A stretch of DNA of 34,608 bases from Pseudoneurospora amorphoporcata (Eukaryota; Ascomycota; Sordariomycetes; Sordariales; Sordariaceae). Below are positions 1-10,059 of the stretch, in pieces. A model generated the notes under the pieces. The model was not told where the DNA came from. It searched no databases and saw only the letters and a list, made by a program, of their open reading frames with translations. Within the stretch, counting starts at the first letter, position 1, and each line of letters opens with the position of its first letter. Both the position numbers and the translations under genes were made by a program. The stretch spans positions 6,468 to 41,075 of the forward strand of contig MU859313.1 of assembly GCA_033297205.1 (NCBI GenBank), written 5' to 3'.

Positions 1-2
1 CA

Positions 3-650
3 CGTATCTTGCAAGCCCAGTCCAGCTTATCCGACGAGCTCCTTACGGCTGTAGTAGCACGTCTAGGAGACAAGGATGGGGGTGTTAGAAAGGCTGCCTT
101 ATATGTCTTGCAAGCCCAGTCCAGCTTATCCGACGAGCTCCTTACGGCTGTAGTAGCACGTCTAGGAGACAAGGAAGGGGGTGTTAGATGGGCTGCCTTA
201 GAGATCTTGCAAGCCCAGTCCAGCTTATCCGACGAGCTCCTTACGGCTGTAGTAGCACGTCTAGGAGACAAGCATGAGGTTGTTAGATGGGCTGCCTTAC
301 AGATCTTGCAAGCCCAGTCCAGCTTATCCGACGACGTCCTTACGGCCCTAGCATTGTTACTGGAATCCGAACGTGCAGGCGACTTAGCAGAGGCTCTATT
401 AAGAAGATACAAGGAATTTTACACTACCCTTCTTACTGGGCGGTTTGTTGAACCATTATTCAAAGTTCTCTTGCGAGGTAGCTTTGGTGAGCAGTGGAGT
501 TGGTATGTTATAGATAAGACATCTTGCGTTAACATGCCAGAATGGGTCGGAAGGACTAGCATTGATGATGGAAAGGAGTTTATGAACATGGTGACGAGAG
601 CAAGGGATTCCATCTACGGGTGTGACGAACGGCAGGTCTGGTCTGCCTAA
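3..650 (+). pseudogene. 3' end of HEAT-repeat NLR-type gene, truncated
   Basis: The reading frame is open from the window edge, so the 5' part lies outside. It encodes near-identical 33-residue helical repeats (core QAQSSLSDELLTAVVARL, then a variable DKxxxVRxxALxxL), a capping unit with DDVLTALALLLESE, and about 90 further non-repetitive residues. Such repeats form the C-terminal sensor of many fungal NLR-like (STAND) proteins; the NACHT part is not in view, so NLR membership is inferred. Host-like sequence ends at 620, where an LTR begins (TGTGACGAAC); the last ten codons to the stop at 648-650 are LTR sequence. It is therefore a 3'-truncated gene rather than a natural terminus. A second copy of the same array lies at 7357. 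Codons look normal and show no RIP stops. Confidence 0.75.
12..380 (+). repeat. 99-bp tandem HEAT array
   Basis: Units begin at 12, 111, 210 and 309, an exact 99-bp (33-codon) period. The first 21 codons are the same in the first three units; changes cluster in codons 22-24, 27 and 31-32 (DGG, EGG or HEV; K or W; YV, EI or QI). The fourth unit diverges after DD and acts as a cap. Identity at DNA level outside these codons points to recent unit exchange. Confidence 0.85.
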
Positions 651-974
651 ATAGGATAGCTGAAGGTAAAGACTCTCAGGTGCTATTCGGTATAGCCAAA
701 AGGTATAAAATGAATATCGCTTACGAATTATAGATACTATTCTCGGTGGTGAACAACCTTTATTGCTTACTGTAGAACTATCTGGCTGGCTGGGTCTTCT
801 TGTCCTTTTTATAGCTGTGAGTCATTCGGGTACATCGAGCTTGCGATCGGATCGTTTCGTTCTTAGTAGTTTAGAATCGTTCCCATAGACTACCGAGGTT
901 GGGATCGTTCCTATATAGAATGGTTCTTAGTAGGTTGTAATAATTTGGAATCGTTCCCATGTATTATCGTTACA
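621..974 (+). mobile_element. LTR of family D, inserted in HEAT gene
   Basis: The sequence starts TGTGACGAACGGCAG and its first roughly 190 bp match the solo LTR at 15022, then diverge. A plausible end is TCGTTACA at 967-974, which mirrors TGTGACGA. The second half carries diverged repeats of the motif ATCGTTCC. The flanks (ACGGG on the left, GTTTG on the right) do not match, so this is either one LTR of a longer or rearranged element or a product of recombination. The left edge is firm; the right edge is tentative. Confidence 0.6.
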
Positions 975-1390
975 GTTTGCCATCCCTTGATTTCCCGCCG
1001 CATCTCGTCCATTAAGCCATCTCGCATTTCTCTCCACAACTGCGACTACTACTCCTCCGTCTCCTCCACCACAAGCTGCTACGTCTCGCCAAAGACTCTG
1101 TCCTCCAACTCCCATCGCACATTATCCATGTCGTTGTCGATTTTATCGTCCACATGACCGATAATGTACTGCATTTCCTCCGTATCGTAGCGGCTGACGC
1201 AATTACGATCATTCCTTCACCAAGAGATCTATTGGCTTTAAAATGGGTGAACAACACCAAGATCAGAGTAAAGCAGCAAAGCACTATACAAAGGTCAGAG
1301 CAGCGCTGGCCAACACGGTAAACTATAAAACTCTTCAACATAGCGCTACGACTCAGGACTCTGTGGCCCACTCCCAGGAGTGTCCGTCTC
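975..1390. other. Unassigned sequence with decayed minus-strand frame
   Basis: No gene is convincing here. On the minus strand between about 1180 and 980 one frame gives an acidic, coiled-coil-like stretch interrupted by three TAG codons, which may be a remnant of a retroelement or host gene. The right end (GTCTC, 1386-1390) is the target duplication of the next element, so this stretch was once continuous with sequence from 2078. Confidence 0.3.
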
Positions 1391-2072
1391 TGTCACACGG
1401 ACATATGACCCCTTTCCCAGCTTGACACCAGGCCAGGTGCCTTAGGCATCAACAGGGCCGCGGACGAACAGTTCGCCGCTACGGACAATCTATTCCCCGG
1501 CGGAGTATCACGTCCGAATGCCCTCATCGCCACTCAGCGCTAGCCCGTGATAATCGGGCCTCGAGTTTCAACAGGAAGAAACCCGAACCAACCAAGAAGG
1601 ATCAGACCGGCTAAAACGGCTCAGAAGGAAACACTGTCAGCAAGGATGGCCTAAAAGGACGCTTTGTGGCCGTGACAGGCCGGAAGGACCTTTGTGAGAA
1701 GATTCTGGGCGTTTGCTGCACAGACCGCTAGTCCTTTGCCCTGCAGGCCCCCTTTGACAGCGGTTCTAGCACTTCCCAGAATCCCCTCCTTTGCAGACCT
1801 TCCTCCTCTTTGTATCGCCAGCTCTATATAGCTAGCGATCCCTTCCAGCCTCAGTTAGCTGGATCCCTAAATCTACCTCATTCCCATTATTCGTGATCTA
1901 TCTCATAACCTTGTATGTATTGATCAGAAGGATGGTCTGGATTTGTATAAGAAGGCCTGGGAACTCAACCCTCGTCTTGAGGGTTGAAGAGATCAACAAG
2001 GCCTTTGAGACCAAAGTTAATTATCAGCTGAATTGAACCACTGTCCAAGCCCAGAATACTGTCCTTGTCACA
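1391..2072 (+). mobile_element. Solo LTR, family C long variant (682 bp)
   Basis: It begins TGTCACACGGACAT, ends CCTTGTCACA, and is flanked by a perfect 5-bp duplication GTCTC (1386-1390 and 2073-2077). The first 14 bp and the last roughly 125 bp match the LTR in the RTC4-like gene (5623-6090, reverse), including a GAGATCAACAAGGC-like block and the CCTTGT end; the middle differs. A TATA-like ctctatatag lies near 1826. No internal region remains, as expected after LTR-LTR recombination. It is not RIP-mutated. Confidence 0.85.
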
Positions 2073-2745
2073 GTCTCCTCTGAGTTTTACAGCCTGAAAA
2101 GCATATATGATCGATCTGGCTTAGCATGTTGCTTTGATAATGATTCTCACCACGTGGGGAAATGCCAAAGTGGCAAGAAACGAAGACTCTAAACTGTTCC
2201 AACGGAGTCTGCGACTTGAATCAGCTTCGTAAGCTTTGCTAGAATTTTCATGATATAAGTCATAGGACATTAGATGGAGATTACACCAAGGCAATTGAAG
2301 GACTCACTATTGTTGCTGGGCTTAGTTGCGATTATAGTTGTCGTAATCGTAGTCCTAGGAGGAGATATCTCAGTGGGAGAGACGGAAACAGCATTCTCGT
2401 TTGTATTATATATACTTAGGTTTCTAATTTAGTACGTTTTATATTATTATTGGTCTTATACACGCTAACTATTTACATAGTCTACCCTATGGGTATGCGG
2501 TGCTGCTTCCGTTCTTAGTCGGTGGGAAAAACCGTACCGTAGCTGGCTGAAAACCCTTCGCTTCTCTATCGCGACGACGCCGTGTCGGCGCCGTGCCTTC
2601 GGTATTTATCTTCCTCTCGGTATAACCTTACCGTTATTCCCGAGGCCCGATCTTTGATTCCTATGCGTAGAGCGGAGAGAGGCTAATTCGGTCCCCCCGA
2701 TCGCACTCCCGCTCTAAGGCGCATCTGTGGACCCAGAATCAAGGA
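2073..2745. other. Intergenic; probable 3' UTR of the LINE on the right
   Basis: From 2078 to about 2450 I see no gene in either direction. From about 2460 to 2745 the sequence is GC-richer and lies directly behind the stop codon of the minus-strand LINE, so it is probably its 3' untranslated region. No poly(A) tail or target duplication could be recognised, so the LINE's 3' boundary stays open. Confidence 0.35.
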
Positions 2746-4435
2746 TCATTTTGAACTCCCTAGTAGCTTTTTTGTTTCCCTCGCTTGTTCGATCTTCACC
2801 GCCAGCTTGTACTCCTGCAGTCGTCCTAGCCGTAAGGCCCAGCGGAGGATTCGTTCCGCCCCCGCCCCGGTCTCGAGTTCGTCGTGGAGTTGTTCGATGT
2901 TGGTCGGCTACGTTGGGTCTCCCTATAACTATGTGTCTTCGGTTTCCCTACATTCCAAGACAATGTGTTCGAACGTCTCCTTCGCTAACCCGTACCGGCA
3001 GTACGGCGTTGTTACCTCCGGCACTCTCCTCTCGAAGAGGAATGCCTGTAAGCCTATTTTGCCCGTCCTGACTTGCACCAGGAGTGAGCTCATAGCCTTC
3101 GAGAGGTAGTGCGGGGATGACTTCTTATCCGTGCTGGGCCATGTGTGGTACTGCAGCGTGGCTCCATCGAACCGCGTACGCGCCTCTGCGGCACTCAGCT
3201 TCTTCTTTTTCCTCATCGCCTCGGCCACCCTAACGTACTACCTCGCTATCCACTCCCTCCGAGTCACCTCCTCCAACTATTGCTCCTTTTCGCCCGGCGT
3301 GAGCTCTCTCGTCTCCCCCTGCGGTATTGGGATGTCTTCTTTAGGAGCCCATCGCTCAGCCCACTCAGCTTTCGCCCGCCCGCTGACCGGGGACGGCTGT
3401 GGTTGTCTGCCTCCCATTCTACCCCGTAACTCTGCTGCCACCCAGGCTAGCGTCCCTCTAACGAAGGCCGCCGACGGTAAGCGGGCGAGTCGCTCCTTAA
3501 ACGCTCTAACTCTCTTATTGACGTAGAGGTCGAAGGGTGGGCAGAAGGTCTCCGTCTCTACACTAAACGTAGACGCAGCCTTGTAAGCGCCAGAGACTAC
3601 TTTCAAGCAGTTAGTCTGGGTCGTTGCAAGAGCCTTCGCAAGACTGTGTGGTTCCCCAAGCGGCTCCATTGGCGTATGGTACGCTAACGCTCCGTAGGCT
3701 ACCGCTGCACGAATTGCCTTTGTATACACTTCTCTTGCTCGGACGAGGCTACAACCCCACATCTTCGCCACAATGCGTGTGAGAGCGAAGATTTGTATTG
3801 ACATTTTCTTCTTTACCGCCTGAAGGTGTGCTTGGTAGGTCAGTTTGCGGTCCAGCCATACCCCAAGGAACCGCACTGACTCCGTGGGGGCCAACTGGTA
3901 TCCCCCCAAATGGACGGTCTCGGTCCATGGCTGCCAGGTTTTAGTAAAGTGGATAAGCTCAGACTTACCAGCCTCAAACTCCATTCCTCTCTCTTCCGCC
4001 CATCCGTGGCAGATCCGCCATACTTCCTTCAATTTCTCGTAATTCTCCGTCGTCGACCTCGAAAAGGCCAAGATATTAATATCATCTACGAACCCTACCG
4101 TCATTATACCCTTCAATTCCTTCAGTACCTTATATAATGTGGCAATGAAGATCAAAAAAAGGATTGGTAAGAGGGGAAAGCCCTGCGGCACCCCTACGGG
4201 TACCCGAAACTCCCGTAACGACTTCCCGTCAAAGAATAGACTTCCCCTTCGGTCAGTCAGGAAGCTCTCGACCCATTAGAGAAACCATTAGGGCAGCCCC
4301 TTTTCCCACCTTGAGGAAATGCGAACACTGGATCAACGCTTGCGGCAGGAAGCCAGTCTTCATGTCCACCGACCATCACAGCATATTGGGCATGTTCAAC
4401 AGGCAAACCGACATAGCCAACTCAACGGCGTGGCA
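2746..4435 (-). pseudogene. Tad1-like non-LTR retrotransposon (LINE) reverse transcriptase, 5'-truncated
   Basis: The longest open piece (4191-3277) holds RT motifs of fungal Tad1-clade LINEs: VPQGFPLLPILF, the catalytic FVDD box, and a GKSELIHF-type motif. Upstream, across a frameshift near 4290, a short frame contains DMK, likely motif A. Downstream the same frame continues through TAG stops (3277 and about 3237) into a KIGLQAFLF-RRVPEVTTPYCRYG segment near 3050-2990 that matches the usual C-terminal zinc region, and ends at TGA 2748-2746. The catalytic aspartates survive, but several TAG codons (from TGG or CAG) and a frameshift inactivate it. The 5' end abuts a piece of RTC4-like gene at about 4436, typical of incomplete target-primed insertion. 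Confidence 0.8.
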
Positions 4436-4707
4436 AGCCAAACATCATCTTTCCTAGTAATTGGATCGTGACCATTGTCGCTAGCTGACTTAAACCTGGG
4501 AACAGACATATCCTGAGGCTTCTTCACTACCGGACCATCCTCATCGTCGCAGTGGATTCCTGGGAACTTGGGAATATACATATTATTACTTTGCTTAGGT
4601 CCTGAACTGCCGATGTCGCTGACTGACGCTCTGAACTTGAGGACCGGTACGTCCGCAGCAAGTATATCTTTGGAAAATATTGACCCGTTTTCGGAAACCG
4701 CAGGCAT
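4436..4707 (-). pseudogene. Fragment with RTC4 N-terminal segment fused to LINE
   Basis: An ATG at 4707 opens about 90 codons. The last 27 (MSVPRFKSASDNGHDPITRK and six more) match the first 26 residues of the RTC4-like gene at 7052; about 80 bp (4436-4512 against 6976-7055) are over 90% identical. The preceding 65 codons have no counterpart upstream of 7052. After DDVWLA the frame runs into LINE sequence and stops at 4396. This is best read as part of a duplicated or rearranged gene interrupted by the LINE; the rest of the copy is not in the window. Confidence 0.55.
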
Positions 4708-5223
4708 TCTAGAAGTCGATAGAAGTGGTTTTAGTTATTGATTCTTACTCAATCTAACGATTCGGGCGCGTTAATCTTAGGTGCCGTTCATACTAACCAT
4801 AACGATCGTGGGAAAATCAGTATCTTGCTAGTTTTTAGGAGAGCTTGTTCGCAATGGCTTAGTGCGTTTTCCTGTTCAATTTGTACCCTAGCTATACCAA
4901 ATATATAAATAAGTCTGAGTTTACCATTTACCACGAGGAAAATCCAATGCGCACAACATTCAATCGACCCTCAGAAATTCGCAAGAGTAAAAGACCAACC
5001 ACTTTTATTCCCCACTACTATCACGGCGGTAGCAGACCACTATGCTAGCCAGTCCGTATCCTAATAAAAGGGTACAAGTAACCGAAGCTGGCAATTCGGT
5101 TGCTCACTTTGTACTGCCCTAGTCCTCGTATTTGAGCTTATCCTCATCGTCGTATTTCAACTTACTCTCATACTCGTACCTAAAATGACCCTCATCTTCA
5201 TCACTAAGCCCCCTCTTATCATT
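4708..5223. other. Gene-free spacer
   Basis: AT-moderate sequence with no credible frame or repeat. The part from about 5100 to 5223 is the probable 3' UTR of the RTC4-like gene. Confidence 0.4.
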
Positions 5224-7052
5224 CTAACTTTCCTCGTCTTCTTCGTCCTCATACAAGACGTGGTCTGCATCTTCTTCGTTCAGGAGCTCTCCCACCCATA
5301 TACTGTCCTTCATAATAGTCCTTGCCTCTTCCTCTGTCACTTTCTCTATCCCTTCCTGGTTCATATCCTCCATAATCAGCCGCACTGCCAACTCCGGGAC
5401 CAACACGGATTGCACGTATACCATATAGCCACGCTTCGAAACCAAGCGATCTTGTACTGCTCTCTTCCATAGCTCTGAAGAGAACTTGTTGACTAGGTGT
5501 TCCAACATGATACGCAGGCCGCGCATGCCGTAGTATCCAGGAGTCAAATTCCCATCGGATTTCAGTAGAGTCTTGTTTTGGCCTGACTTGATCTTGTTGC
5601 TAAACACAGTGGCGTAATAGGATGTAACAAGGGCTGTGATCAGGGCTTGGAACAGTAGTTCAAATTCAGCTAATAAACTACTTTGGTCTCGAAAGCCTTG
5701 TTGATCTTCTCAACCTCCAGGAGAAGGTTGGGCTTCAAGACCTTCTTATGCCAAAGGGAATCGGTACGTACTTGAGGTACGCATCAAGCCTTGTCGCCTG
5801 AGGCTTCAAGACATCTATCTAGCAGTCTGCATACGTGTGGATCTTCCTGAATCCTTCATCCATTCTCCATCTTCCTTTTGGCGCTGTCCTTCATCCGGGC
5901 GCCCTGCTTCTTGCTTGGTTGGCTGTGGTTGCTTCTAGAATGACCGCGGCTGAGGGCCCGGCCGTGGGTCCGGCTGAGGTGGGTGTTGTGGCCGGAGGCT
6001 ACTAAGCATCTTGAGGCTAATGCTAGGCGTTGAGGCTCTGTTGAGTCTTGCGATCCTAACCCCTAGACTGTGGGCAATGTCCGTGTGACATAGGATTCCC
6101 CGCCGTTGAGAACGGAACGAAGAGTGTTATAGTGCTTCTTTATCCGCTTGTCCATCACGGTCCAATCGATGTCAGGATATCCCTTATCCAGCCATTCCTT
6201 ATTGGCCGAATCCCTCTTGTGAGAGTGGCAGAACTGTTGTTCTTGGTGAAGAGTCATTCTGGGATTTTTCGCTTTAAACCCTTCGAAGAAGGACTTATCG
6301 ACTTCCTCGTCACACATTGGGCAGAGGACAACTCGCGAGCTTTCGAATGTAGAGTCGAGGCTCGAAAGAGGTGAATCTGGTGATCCGGGTATCGTGGTAT
6401 CTGCTGCTACTGCACGCTCCGAGATTTCATCGTCCTCCAAGTCATAGCCAGATGACATATCACCCGCCTCCTGAGAGCGATTGCGTGGTGGCTTCGCCCG
6501 CCTTATCTTGGGCTTCTTCATAGGTTTCTTGATGGGCGAGACCTTGTCTCCTGATAGCGCATCGAATAAACGTGGAATACGGAGTTTGGGACTAGGACGC
6601 TCTGGTATCTCGACATTTGTCGGTAGTTGCAATGTTGTGCGTGATTTAGTCGATGGGGCGCGAATTTGTTGCTTTTTGGCTGCAATATGCTTCGCCTTCT
6701 TCTGAAGTTGGAGGTCCTCGATGTTATTATCGCTTAGGCCACCCAATGCTCGCTTCCTACTAGCTGACGCACGCGTGTTCCTTTTGCCACGACCAGATCC
6801 ATCTAGCGTCGTACCGGATACAGCCTCATCCTCAGTCGTGGTGAGCTTATCACCATCCAGAGGCGACAAAGCAGGCTTCTTTATCTGTTGGCCTCGGATA
6901 AATGTCGATTGAAGGCCTGCCCTATTGGAAAAATCGACGTTAACGGTCCTTTTAGAATTTGCGATGGCCCTACCACCAAGCCAAACATCATCTTTCCTGG
7001 TGAGTGGATCGTGACCATTGTCGCTAGCTGACTTGAACCTGGGACCAGACAT
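5224..7052 (-). pseudogene. RTC4: RTC4-like protein gene interrupted by a solo LTR
   Basis: The 5' part (7052-6091) gives 320 residues: a basic, disordered N-terminus rich in K, R and S, then CPMCDEEVD (from residue 244), FCHSHK (274) and GYPDIDW (291). The 3' part (5617-5224) continues with LTPGYYGMRGLR, VQSVLVPELAVRLIMEDM and VGELLNEE, ending in an acidic tail. Together these are the conserved blocks of the fungal RTC4-like domain (named after yeast restriction of telomere capping 4); its biochemical role is poorly defined. A 468-bp LTR lies between them. Removing it with one TCCTA copy leaves 1356 bp, exactly 452 codons, with no internal stop, and reads across the join as GESY-YATV. The start ATG at 7052 is the first in frame. 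Apart from the insertion it looks undamaged. Confidence 0.85.
5623..6090 (-). mobile_element. Solo LTR, family C (468 bp), in RTC4-like gene
   Basis: Read on the minus strand it starts TGTCACACGGACATTGCC and ends CAGCCCTTGTTACA. The 5-bp duplication TCCTA (TAGGA at 5618-5622 and 6091-6095 on the plus strand) is perfect. It lies in the same direction as the gene. GC content is normal and CA and TG are frequent, so it has escaped RIP. Homologues are at 1391-2072 and, decayed, at 30257-34383. Confidence 0.9.
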
Positions 7053-7356
7053 ATCGCGTGCGTTAGGGAAATAGTATACCGTATTATCTAGTATAATTTG
7101 AGGCTATTATTGTTCGTAGCATTTGGTAGAGCGCTTTATATAACAATTCTACTCTTATATCCAAAGCTTAACTTATATCCGTCTGGACCACCGTCTGCAC
7201 CGCCGGTAGCCACCACCTATTACCCGCTTTCTTCGGTCTCCCTCCGATTTCTCTCGGAATAGGCTTCCAGCCCGAGTCGAACGCTCGTTTAGCGAATTCT
7301 GGAAAAGTAGGGGGACAGGTACGGGTATTACTCAACGAGCCGCGGTCTTGTGATTT
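7053..7356. other. 5' flank of RTC4-like gene and junction
   Basis: This holds the presumed promoter of the minus-strand RTC4-like gene. No clear core element was recognised. The right edge is the abrupt start of a HEAT fragment; the in-frame codons just before it are a TAG stop, CTT and TCA. Confidence 0.35.
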
Positions 7357-7777
7357 TAGCTTTCACGTCTAGAAGACAAGCACTGTAGTGTTAGAGAGGC
7401 TGCCTTATATGTCTTGCAAGCCCAGTCCAGCTTATCCGACGAGCTCCTTACGGCTGTAGTAGCACGTCTAGGAGGCAAGGATAGGGATGTTAGAGAGACT
7501 GCCTTATATTTCTTGCGAGCCCAGTCCAGCTTATCTGACGAGCTCCTTACGGCTGTAGTAGCACGTCTAGAAGACAAGGATGGGGATGCTAGAGAGGCTG
7601 CCTTAGATGTCTTGCAAGCCCAGTCCAGCTTATCTAACGAGCTCCTTACGGCTGTAGTAGCACGTCTAGGAGACAAGGATAGGGATGTTAGAAAGGCTGC
7701 GTCAGATGTCTTACAAGCCCAGTCCAGCTTATCCGACGACGTCCTTACGGCCCTAGCATTGTTACTGGAAACTGAAC
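7357..7777 (+). pseudogene. HEAT-repeat NLR fragment, both ends cut
   Basis: A second block of the same 99-bp HEAT units starts in mid-repeat; full units begin at 7417, 7516, 7615 and 7714. Variable codons again sit at positions 22-24, 27-28 and 31-32 (DRD, DGD; E or K; YF, DV). It reaches the cap motif DDVLTALALLLETER and then breaks within a few bases of where copia sequence starts. Compared with the copy at 3-620 it has lost everything after the cap. It has no start codon of its own and no host promoter in view. Confidence 0.75.
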
Positions 7778-8542
7778 GCTGTTTCTACACCATGGCCACC
7801 CAACAAGTTCGAGTTACCGAAACCTGGATGGGAGGTTAACGAAATCGTGGGCACAACAAGGGACTATCAAGAACAAACAGGCTGCTTGAACTTCCTGTCT
7901 TTTTGCACGAGACCAGACCTAACGTACACGGTCATGAGACTGTGCGAGGCCAACGCAGGCCCTTCAGAGGACCATTGGAAGCTCAATCAGCACCTATGGC
8001 GATACCTTAGCGCCAATCTCAACAGAGGACTGAAGTGCGGCGGAAGGTTCCCCATTGACAATCTGAAACTCTGTGCCTATGGCGATGCCTCCTTCGCGAA
8101 CGACCTACTCACCAGAGCTTCGGTTGGAGGACATGTGGTCATGCTAGCAAGCACACCAGTTGCTTGGAGGTCGAAGAAGCAAACCCTGGTTACGCTGTCA
8201 ACCTCAGAAGCAGAGTTCGTCAACCTCACCCCGACGGCAAAGGCCTTATACTTGGCTCGAAATGTACTGGAGGAAGCGGGATTCAACCAGCCAGAGCCGC
8301 AAATCCTGTTCACAGACTCAGCGAACGCCAGGCACATCGCGCTCAACCCAGCCCAGACTGCCCGCACTTACCACCTAGATCTACGCCATAAATGGATCAT
8401 CAGCGCTGTGGCGAAGGGAGATTTCCACCTGGTTCACGTCGCCAGCAAGGATATGGTAGCCGATGGATTGACTAAAAGCTTGGATAAGTTGGCACATGAA
8501 CGATTCGTGCAACAGTTGGGCATGGCATCACCTCCCAAGTAA
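7778..8542 (+). pseudogene. Ty1/copia pol fragment: end of RT and RNase H
   Basis: The frame is open from about 7770 to the TAA at 8540-8542 and gives a typical copia C-terminus: a YQEQTGCLNFLSFCTRPDLTY block from the end of RT, then RNase H with AYGDASFAND, a VAWRSKKQTLVTLSTSEAEF motif (shared D and E residues present), FTDSANA and a DLRHKWI stretch. Gag, protease, integrase and the RT core (YVDD) are missing, so it cannot move by itself. The piece has no stop codon or RIP scar, suggesting a recent arrival. It is joined directly to the HEAT fragment on the left. Confidence 0.85.
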
Positions 8543-8885
8543 CAGATAAACAGGTAACAGAGTTGATGGAGGCATCAGGGGATGGAGCGCGGGTTTTCGG
8601 TGCAAGCGACCTCTCAGAAAGATGGTGATATCTGGGATCTGTATATAGATAATTGCTTCTTTCTTCTCGTGTGTTTTCTGGTGCTGGAGGGGCTGTCTTG
8701 TGCCCAGCCGGCTCACGGTCTCCAGCCGTGCCTGCCAGGCTGGGCCCACTTCTTCCCAGCACCACGCTTAGCTAGCTTTTCCCCGCGATCGTTCGTAGCC
8801 TTGTTTTCTTGTTCAATACAACATCATCCTCTCTCTCGCCTTCTTAGTCCCGGTGGTTCAAGACGATCCAATCAAGGATCACTCA
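8543..8885 (+). mobile_element. Copia 3' untranslated region and probable 3' LTR
   Basis: A purine-rich stretch (gatggaggcatcagggga) lies 20-40 bp behind the pol stop, as expected for a polypurine tract. A TATA-like tatatagata near 8642 and the downstream sequence resemble LTR promoter sequence. I could not fix the LTR borders or find a duplication. Confidence 0.45.
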
Positions 8886-9120
8886 TGTAAGCAGATTAGC
8901 TAGCCAATAGGATGGAGGCCGAAACAACGGAGCCGAGGGCCCGACTCCCCTCCGTCGGCCCCCTCTGAAGGCTAGTATATAAAACGGCCTCCCCAGGCCT
9001 CTTATATTAAACTCCTCAGCAAGCAATAGTTATCACACTCTACCAGTACCCTTTAGCTACTACCACCATTGCTTCATACTCCCAGCGATAATACTCCTGT
9101 GCTTGTAACGGTTCGTCACA
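8886..9120. mobile_element. Possible LTR with D-like end
   Basis: The segment is bounded by TGTAAGCAGATT and GTTCGTCACA; read from the right, TGTGACGAAC equals the first ten bases of family D LTRs. A gtatataaaa box lies near 8976. The flanks (ACTCA and TATTC) are not a duplication, so the assignment is weak. Confidence 0.35.
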
Positions 9121-9777
9121 TATTCCCCTTCTAACTCGTTTAATACGTAGGTACAAGAGAAAAGTTGGAACAAGTTCCCGTTCTGGGTTGAGAAATGGCG
9201 TTTGCTTATTCTTTTCTCGCATCTCTTTAATCGATCAATCCTTTGAGAGGTGCGGAAATGTAGCCGGTAGTGATTGTGGGGAGCTGTGTTTCTAGATATG
9301 GCGGTCAGAACCCTAACCCACCTGGTCGATGTGGGTAGTCTGCTATCGCCGTAACACGTGACTGACACCACTGGTATCACGGGGCGAAAGGGCACCGCTG
9401 GGTGTATGGTAAGATATGCGTTGTTGTGCAAAGGAGAGAAAAGGAGGATGTACGTGGAGGACTAGCTATATGGGCGAGAGCCCAGACAGGCCAGTCCGTA
9501 TGCGCGGACGTGCAGTGCGAATGTCACAGGCTAACCCGGTGACAACTGGGCAGTCACGGGTTAATCCCGTGGCATCTGGACCGCACAGGCAGCTGCAAAA
9601 GAAGAGTCAAGGGATGGAATAGTCTTGCTTCTTCATAATGGAATACGTCATCTTGACAACAGTAGAAGGTACTAGAATTTACAAAATTCCTATAAATTTG
9701 CCTATCCTCTAAGACCCTTCTGGTGGCACGCTAGAAAAAAGAAATAGAGAAAGAAATTGAGAACGACATGGAATATA
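9121..9777. other. Unassigned; includes 3' flank of the NLR relic
   Basis: Minus-strand frames here have no recognisable domain and unusual composition, so I treat them as chance. The part from about 9640 to 9777 is the 3' flank of the NLR relic and turns AT-rich. I see no repeat or RNA gene. Confidence 0.35.
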
Positions 9778-10059
9778 TTATATGTCTTGCGAGAAACCAA
9801 TAAACTAAACCAGTCCTGATACGGTGCTAATGGATATCATCCGTCCCTGGACTTTATATTTAGACGCTCGGTAATTCGGTGGCAGCCAGAGTACGTTCTG
9901 GCCGTTGCAAGTAATCCAAGACCTATCCTGTCCCAAGCTATAGCTATGGCTCTCTGGATTATACACAACTTGGCTTTCGGTAATTCCTATAACTATTTTA
10001 ATACGTCCAACGTTGGTACGTAGGTAACGATTGGTAGGGTCAAACAAGATATCGGTCAT

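Noticed and set aside
419..613. Minus-strand frame of 64 codons in the HEAT gene
   Set aside because: Shadow of the plus-strand HEAT frame.
927..1425. Several overlapping frames on both strands
   Set aside because: No domain, mutually exclusive, and partly running into the solo LTR at 1391.
8472..8890. Frames of 73-102 codons after the copia stop
   Set aside because: They lie in LTR-like, untranslated sequence and show no domain.
9040..9431. Minus-strand frames of 60 and 123 codons
   Set aside because: No family resemblance, no typical start context, and overlap with possible LTR sequence.
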